A stretch of 64,000 bases of DNA, from contig CM053266.1 in assembly GCA_028583415.1 (NCBI GenBank), positions 8,255,932 to 8,319,931 on the forward strand, in the 5' to 3' direction. Numbering within the stretch: the stretch's first letter is position 1; every line of letters begins with the position of its first letter. This DNA comes from Protea cynaroides (Eukaryota > Streptophyta > Magnoliopsida > Proteales > Proteaceae). The notes beneath the pieces are model-generated. The model worked only from the letters and a program-made list of their open reading frames with translations, was not told the DNA's origin and did no database searches. The position numbers and the translations under genes are program-made. Below are positions 57,586 to 64,000 of the stretch, one piece after another.

Positions 57586-57593
57586 TATAAATA
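57586..57593 (+). promoter_or_regulatory. TATA box in 3' LTR of C
   Basis: TATAAATA, same position as in the 5' LTR. Confidence 0.55.
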
Positions 57594-59201
57594 CACCCTT
57601 AGATCTCCTCAAATCCTTTTCATTGTCTCTCACAAACTCTAGAGAAGAGAAGGAGGTTGGAAAGGAGAAGGAGCTAGGAAGAAGAAGAAGGTGCCGCCAT
57701 TATCGTTCGACGACGCTCACGCTACGCCAGTCAACGGTAAGTGTTTTAACCATTCTTCTTACCCTGTGACCCTCAGTTAGTTGTGTGGGTGGATCAATAC
57801 CATGCAAAGTAGGTATTGATCTAAAACCCTATTTTGGCCAATAAACCCTAAGTTGCCGTCAAACCCTAGATTCGAGTTTCAAGATGATATTCATCGAAAC
57901 GAGACTTGAATGAGTTGGGGATAACTCTAACTCCAAGTTTAGACTTAGAATGGATAGGAGAAACCTGGGTAATCTATGGAGGGTGATCGTCGGCAGTCGA
58001 AAAACCCATATATGGTCTTACGAAGACATACCGGTCGACTATACCGGTTGCACATAGTGCGACCGGTATGTTGCCACCGGTATCCCTCGGGAGGCTGGTC
58101 TGTGGGGACCGGCTGACCATACCGGTCGCCAGTCTTCCCCACAGAGCTGCGACCGGTACATGCCACCGGTCAGCTCTGTGAGGGTATTTTGTAACCATGT
58201 TGGTTTCCGACCAACATGAAACCCTAAGAAAAATATTCTAATGAAACTCTAATAATATTGTAGGACTTTGTGACATATCGTTTGGATCTTGCGACGTGGA
58301 GCAAGCTAACAAACGAGCGTTAGGTAAGGTAATCTGACCTAAACCTAATAAGTAATGGACAGTAAGTTGTTGTTAATCACCTGAATATCTATGATGTGAT
58401 GTTTGTGCATATTCACATGCCATCCTTTACTTTCAGTTATTATTATTGTTCATGCATTGATAGGATGTGATTGTTAAGCATGTGATCATTTTCGTTAGTG
58501 TGTGGAGTGGGGCATGGGCCTGGGATCGCTCCTTACACTAGCACCTTTTGTGGTATTCTGTCTTAACATGCTTGGTACGGGTGGGGCATCAGGGGAAGGT
58601 CGTGGTACGGTGGTCTCCGATATTGATGTTGGCCTGGCCATGGTTATGTGGCACTGTGGTCTCCGAGTCGACGCTGGCTTGTCCACGATGCTTTAGCTCT
58701 ATCTCTATGCCGTAGGGAGTTATGTTGGGATAGGGTCTACCTGCGTTATGTATCTATCCTAGTGGGTTAGTTACGGATAGGGCATCAGGGGAGGTGTGGG
58801 AATGCCTTAGCTCTATCTCTATGCCGTAAACGGCTGTGCTGGGATAGAGCATATATTGATGACATATAGGATTGGTTAGTTGTGAGCCCAGTTTGCGAGC
58901 CCTGGCCAGTAGGGGCTTAGGTACTGGTATGGGTAGAGTATCAGGGGAGGTACGGGGGTATCTTAGCTCTATCTCTAATCCATGATGGGTGCATGTGGGC
59001 CAATGGGGGTGTGATCCATGAGGTGCCACACACTCGTGTATAGAGGTGTGGGGGCCACCAAACCTTTCTATAGTACATTGCAAACTTAAAACCAGACCAC
59101 AACATAAAATTGATTGTTACTCATGCATAATCTTATGAAACTGTCTGATTGTCTTACTGAGCTGTGTTGTGAGCTTACCCTTTGTATATACATTGTTTTT
59201 A

Positions 59202-59336
59202 GATGCTGATGCAGGTTACACAGTGGATGACTATATGAACGCTCCGGCGTATGGAGGTGTAGCTGCTCTGGATGTGCAGGTAGGAGAGGACGAGCATGAC
59301 GCTTCATGCGAGTGCCCTTTCTGCGTGTACCTTTGA
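59202..59336 (+). other. LTR-encoded 44-codon frame, C 3' LTR copy
   Basis: DADAGYTVDDYMNAPAYGGVAALD... ending CECPFCVYL and TGA; intact. Confidence 0.6.
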
Positions 59337-59630
59337 TGGGATTTTTATTTAGTTGTTTCAGTTATTTTTGTTTGATATTAAGAGATGTAAAAGATATTAT
59401 ATTTTATGTTTGAATTTGAATAATTGGATATTTTATTTAATTTATCAATAGATACTCAGTTCATTCTATTTTAAAGTCTTCCACTGTATTATTTATATTC
59501 TGATTGTGGTTACGTGTAATGGTTTGTATGAGTGGACACGGCCTATTCGAGATCCTCGTGTGAACCGTTGGTTCAATGACGGTTCACTCACACCATTCTG
59601 GTTGGATCAGAATTGGGGTGTGACAATTCT

Positions 59631-59656
59631 GGTTAGTCCAGAATTAGGGTGTGACA
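59631..59656 (+). mobile_element. Right end of element H 5' LTR
   Basis: GGTTAGTCCAGAATTAGGGTGTGACA completes the LTR interrupted at 47603; the preceding ATTCT is C's target duplication. Confidence 0.88.
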
Positions 59657-59659
59657 ACT

Positions 59660-59671
59660 TGGTATCAGAGC
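59660..59671 (+). other. Primer binding site, element H
   Basis: TGGTATCAGAGC, exact initiator tRNA-Met complement, just after the LTR end. Confidence 0.93.
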
Positions 59672-59938
59672 TCTCTCAGGTTCTATCCATTGATCTAACT
59701 ACTTCCACATGATTCATGAACTAAGTTAGGATAAAATTAAAAACTGTAATAAGAACACACCATAAACACTTGTGTTGTTTGAGACATAAACTAAGAAAGA
59801 GAATAATGCACATAAGTAAAGGAGAAATGAATTATATATATCAAAAGGGAATAACACAAATGTACATCTGAATCAGAGTACAATCCACAATCCGAACAGT
59901 TACCCTGTAGAATAAAAAGAAAGAAGATAATGGGACAA

Positions 59939-61279
59939 TCATGGAGCTGGGGGTGTTGGGGGAGGAGGTGCCTCACGATCTCGATCATAGTTGCCTCTCG
60001 AGTTAGGATAAAATTAAAAACTAAAAAAATCTGAGTCTAGGTTACTTAGAGTCATGAACTGAGTTAGGATAAAATTAAAAACTAAAAACTCTCATGAGCC
60101 AGGCTACCTGAGTCTAGGTTACTTAGAGACTAGCTTCCAGATCCGCTAATCACTGGTCTGTAGAGTGCTGAGCGGCTAGGATCTCTCCTACCCTATGATT
60201 CGTAGCACGCTGGGCCTCCCAAATCTCACGTAGTAGTCCCATCATGTCATCTGGTGGTAGACGTAAAGGGCCAGCTGAATGAGAAGCCCGAGAAGGGCCA
60301 GCTCCTGTAGAATGTTGTAGTGATGGAGGACGGATGGCATCTACATCCATGTACATCCTATCATCATCTTCTTCATCATCATTCTCATGTGCCTTTGCTG
60401 CTGCTGCTGCTGTTGCCACCTCTGCATCTGTTGCCGCTACCTGAGTGAGAGGACGTCTCATAGCATTCCTTTCGTCATCACTGACCTGTCATCCTACTGA
60501 TAGCCTCCCAATCCAAGTCAGCTGAGAAGGTGTCCTAAAAAAATCCTTTCAACCTCTAGGTTCACTTGTAGACCCATGAGCAAAGTGGAGATCAGCCGTC
60601 CATAGGGCAAGTTACCTCTCGAGTCAGGCAATGTAGCTCTGTTCAAAGTCCGGAGGATGATGTACGGGAGACAGACAGGATGCCTAGTACAGATACAATA
60701 CAACAGGTACTGAGCCAGCTGAGAGACCATCTCGTAGTGTCCACCCTGAGGGATCAGATTATGCTGGACAATCTTACAGTAGACCCGTGGCTCTGGATGC
60801 AAGTTAACTGCCTTTTTTTCCTAGGGGTTGTCCCAAAGAATCTGATTGTTTATCTCTGCATGCATCTGTATAGATAGAAACTGGGGCTCCCTTGGTGCAC
60901 AATAATCCAACTATCCATCGTTGGAAATGCCCAGGACGTCAGCCAACTCTTAATAGTTGAAAGAGATAGGAACCCCTTTCATCCAACTGGTGATCCAAAG
61001 CTCTCTACCCTTATCCACATCCTCTAGGTCACCCTTTACCTGTAGGTGACAATAGAATTACTTTACCAAGTCCAGACGGGTGCAAGCCTCGTATAGAATC
61101 ACTAGAAGCCAGCCCATATCTCCAAATGCCCTCTCCACATCAAACATGGCTAAATGGGCTAAGTTCACACATCGACCCCCTTCCACTTTCTTTCGATCAA
61201 ACTGAGGATATTAAACCTCTGCTTCAACGAACTTGAAGCGGTTAGGATCATGGACCCGAGGAACTTTGGTGCGAACCAT
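59939..61279 (-). pseudogene. Antisense accessory gene of element H (broken)
   Basis: From ATG 61279 (MVRTKVPRVHDPNRFKF) to TGA at 59939-59941 after REAPPPPTPPAP. Colinear with the B and C genes: FDVERAFGDMGWL, WMKGVPISFNY, LADVLGISNDG, KIVQHNLIPQGGHYEMVSQL, Ala-rich block, DDDRMYMDVDAIRPP, heptad tail. Broken by several stops (for example TAA/TAG in the N-terminal half) and by an insertion at about 59998-60125 that repeats the leader phrase GTTAGGATAAAATTAAAAAC. Confidence 0.72.
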
Positions 61280-62160
61280 GATGACTGCAAGAAAAGAAAA
61301 TAAGAAAACAAGTTAGAAAATTAAAAATTTGACAACATAACGACGTAAAATGGGGAAAAGCCTCACTTTTCACCCAAACATTGGACAAGAGGAATTACAT
61401 AGGTCCCAAACCATCCTACAAGGTTCATACAATGGAAAATCTTAACTAGGTAGATTTGATTTGAAGAATTTTGACAATTGGGAAAAACCCCAAAATTTAA
61501 GTCAAAACTAGGAATTTTCAAATTTTTACCAAATCAACCGATGAAACCCAAATTTTCTTGAGGGCTTTCATCCGTTGGGTAGCCAATGGCAAAAGCCCCC
61601 AATAAAAATCAAATTTTTACGGTCTGAGAAATATTAATTAGAAGGAAACTTTATAAATGGTAAAAACCTAGGTATGAAAGCTTGAAAAGGGGAAAAGAGT
61701 AGAGAACATACCTCGAGGAATATAATGTAACTCGTCAATCGATGAAAAAATCACCAAGTTCGTATGGTTGATACTGTAGCAACTCAATGGTGGCAAGCTG
61801 AGTTGAGACCGTAGGAGAAAGAAGGAGAAATGAGAGGGGAATCTCAGAAAACAGGTTTAAAAACTTGATTTTGAATCATACAGTCGCACAATTCGACCAA
61901 AACATGCGACCATGTGATCGATTATATGATCGACCATAGGGTCCTGGGAAGTTGCTAGGGTTTTGATGGTCGAACCTATGGTCGCACAACATGCGACCGT
62001 AGGCTATTGACCATATGACTGATTGTTGTTTGCTTTTTGATTCTGCTCGAACTTTTACCTGTTGATTTTGTTTCTTCTCTCGCCTTCCATTGTGAGACTA
62101 ACCCAATACTACCATCATATCTTGTTTCACATGTGTAGCCTTTCAAATACTACTTCATCT
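61280..62160. other. Spacer between antisense gene and gag, element H, with motif cluster
   Basis: No gene. Same organisation as in B and C; the motif cluster at 61880-62035 uses GCGACCATG, CGACCATAGGGTC, TATGGTCGCAC and GCGACCGTAGG. ACTAACCCAATACTACC near 62097 is branch-point-like. Confidence 0.6.
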
Positions 62161-62162
62161 AG
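62155..62162 (+). other. 3' splice site just before gag of H
   Basis: CTTCATCTAG eight bases before the gag ATG at 62171. Confidence 0.4.
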
Positions 62163-62170
62163 GAAATTAA

Positions 62171-63464
62171 ATGGCTGGGCATAGAGTTAGTAGAAGGTGA
62201 CAGAATGCAAACCCACCTCCACCATCTATGGGGACCAATGACAATGAAGGTCAGGAAGGATAGGTAGGAAATGTTAGGAATCAAGGTGCTATGCCTCAGG
62301 ATGTTCATCCCCAAGCCAACCCAACCAACTTACCTGCACCACCTACGGATTTGGCTATTGTGGTGATGAATCTAGCACAACAAGTGCAGCATATACAACA
62401 AATGTAAGCCAACATGCAAGCTGTTATGGGAATTGCTTCCCCAGCTGTAAACACAATACCTATACCTACAAGGCAAGCTAGTACTATACCTGGTGGTAGC
62501 AACACGGTACCCCAAGCACCTCAAACGCCAGTTGTACAAGCTCAAGTGCAGAACCCTGAAGCACCGCAAGGCGGGTACAACCAAGGTAATTATCAGTACC
62601 AACCACCTATGTATAGAGGATATGCACAATATTAACTGGACCATTATAGGCTGATCGAGCGTTTTCTGAAGATGAAACCGAAGGAATTCACTGGTAAGCT
62701 ATCAAATCCTCTGTGGCCAGCTCACTGGATCGACGAAATGGAAAGAAACTTTATGATGATGACTATAATTGAAGAGGAGAAAGTATTATGTGCCACATTT
62801 ATGCTGAAAGGTAATGCACACCACTGGTGGTAATCCACTCAAAGTTATCTGCTGACCAAGTACACCCAACTGACCTGGGCTATCTATAAAGAAGCTTTCT
62901 TCGAGAAGTATTTTCCCAGGAGTTTCAGAGATGCAATGGAAAAGGAGTTTTTGAGTCTTTATCAGGGACAGATGACGATAGACGCTTATCAGCAGTGTTA
63001 TGAAGAGCTATTCTTCTTTGCTCCCTCTAGCATGCAGGAAGAAGATACCAAAACTCAAAGGTTCGTCATGGGACTTAGGGGAAGTATACCGGAGCATGTA
63101 TTGGGGTTGGAAAAGAAGAGTTATAATGAAACCGTACAAATTGTTCAAGTGATGGAATCGAGCCACAGAGAGAGTTACTTTACTCAGAATAGAGGTATAA
63201 AGAGGTTTAATGGAAATACATATAACAGAGGGAACTCAAAGACATTCAAACCCTTCCGTACTCAAGGCTCTAATGCTACAACCAAGACTACCCCGACAAC
63301 CCAACCTCAGTAAAAGTAGGGTAATGTTGGAGTGAAATGCTTTAATTGTGGTCAAATAGGACATTATTTAAGAGAGTGTCCTAAGCCAAGGAAGCAAATA
63401 CAGCAAGGAAAAGTTTATACAATTACTTCTAAGGATGCTGCCACATCACCTGATGTGGTCACAA
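62171..63464 (+). pseudogene. gag: gag of element H (nonsense codons only)
   Basis: ATG 62171 (MAGHRVSRR). One frame throughout, with stops near 62198, 62261, 62405, 62633, 62830 and 63311, all single-base changes. Conserved block PLWPAHWIDEMERNF, YQQCYEELFFFAPSSMQEED; knuckle CFNCGQIGHYLREC near 63340. The TAA at about 62405 matches that in B gag. Confidence 0.88.
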
Positions 63465-63533
63465 GTATGATTAAACCTTTTTACTTTATACTACCTTGTG
63501 TGAGCATGCAGACTAAATTAAACCAAATTACAG
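63465..63533 (+). other. gag-pro intron of element H (69 nt)
   Basis: GTATGATTAAACC...CTAAATTAAACCAAATTACAG, clearly homologous to the 69-nt intron in A (both contain TGAGCATG and a CTAA box). Unlike A it contains no in-frame stop, so the frame reads through. Confidence 0.7.
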
Positions 63534-64000
63534 GTATCGTACCTATTAATGGCATACCCGTCAGAGAACTCTTTGACTCTGGGGCTACTCATTCTTTTAT
63601 ATTTGTGTCGTTTGAAAAGAAGTTAAGTATACCCCTCAGATCTTTAGACTGCAAATTGTATGATCACCTATGGGATTAGAAGTAGAACTAGACCAAGGTC
63701 ATGACCATGTCCAGTTATTATTGGTGAGAAGACTATGGATGCAATCTTAATCCAACTTGAGATGACAGACTTCGACATTATCTTAGGAATGGATTGGTTA
63801 GCCCGGCACTCTACAAACCTATTATGTGCAGAAAAGAAATTGACATTCAAAGATAAGGAAGGCATAGAGTTTAGTTTTACGGGAACCAACTTTCCCGTAA
63901 ACGAAAACTCATTCTTTCGACATTAAAGGCTAAGAGATGCCTTGAGAAAGGAGGAATTGGGTATCTAGTGTCCGTGGTCTACCTAACCAAGGAAGCACCA
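63534..64000 (+). pseudogene. pol: Start of pol (protease) of element H, truncated by window end
   Basis: IVPINGIPVRELFDSGATHSF, then a small deletion near 63658 shifts the frame; MTDFDIILGMDWLARHS and the linker to GYLVSVVYLTKEAP follow. The rest lies beyond the window. Confidence 0.88.

Larger units (their letters stand above)
47604..59625 (+). mobile_element. Full-length Ty3/gypsy chromovirus element C (12.0 kb)
   Basis: Complete: LTRs 47604-49950 and 57278-59625 (2,347 and 2,348 bp, closely similar), primer site 49954-49965, intact antisense gene 50276-51538, gag 52454-53732, intron 53733-53817, pol to 57199, two polypurine cassettes, perfect duplication ATTCT. Only three coding lesions are obvious: one lost base near 54308, TAG at 54944, and an in-frame deletion at about 56866. 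It is the best preserved element and the reference for the others. Confidence 0.96.
57278..59625 (+). mobile_element. 3' LTR of element C (2,348 bp)
   Basis: Near-copy of the 5' LTR: TATAAATA 57586, donor CAACG/GTAAGT at 57736/57737, ACCGGT clusters 57429-57470 and 58028-58170, 44-codon frame 59202-59336, end TGTGACA. Confidence 0.94.

Overview
This window is nuclear DNA of a flowering plant. The evidence is plant-type LTR retrotransposons with initiator-tRNA-Met primer sites (Ty3/gypsy chromoviruses of Del/Tekay type, and Ty1/copia), a three-exon nuclear gene for a chloroplast ribosomal protein (bTHXc/PSRP4), and a plant GT32-type alpha-1,4-glycosyltransferase gene. The species cannot be named from the sequence. 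About 44 kb of the 64 kb is retrotransposon, mostly nested.

Layout. 1-6853: 3' part of a decayed Ty3 element (A) with its 3' LTR, inserted into a second Ty3 element (E). 6854-9029 and 20851-24111: two pieces of E, the second carrying its 3' LTR. 9030-20850: a full-length Ty3 element (B) inserted in E's integrase with target duplication GTATG. 24112-24515: 3' end of an older LTR (G) that E had entered. 24544-25926: a small minus-strand TRIM-like LTR element. 27453-30609: an internally deleted minus-strand Ty1/copia element. 30862-32110: glycosyltransferase gene with a one-base frameshift. 32522-33029: small unrecognised minus-strand gene candidate. 33760-35780: tandem ~300-bp repeats broken by a 1.2-kb TIR element. 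35781-43670: long stretch without a recognisable gene. 43671-44214: intact three-exon bTHXc gene (minus), with a fold-back MITE just upstream. 45306-64000: Ty3 element H, whose 5' LTR is split by a full-length Ty3 element (C, 47604-59625, target duplication ATTCT); H runs off the right end.

The Ty3 elements form three related families: A+B, C+E, and H. They share an unusual organisation. (1) Each ~2.3-kb LTR carries a 44-codon reading frame of fixed length ending in a Cys-x-Cys-x-x-Cys motif, preceded by a 3' splice-site-like sequence. (2) Between 5' LTR and gag lies a large antisense gene of about 420 codons (intact in C, broken in B and H). (3) Each family has its own short palindromic motif (TCGACCCT, ACCGGT or CGACCATA types sharing a CGACC core), clustered twice in every LTR and once between the antisense gene and gag. 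(4) A 69-85 nt spliceosomal-type intron separates gag from protease in A, C and H and is precisely absent from B. (5) A strong 3' splice site lies just before the gag ATG. Together these suggest a retrotransposon lineage that uses splicing to make several products from one LTR promoter and carries an accessory antisense protein that may act on family-specific DNA motifs. The structures are read from sequence; the functions are inference.
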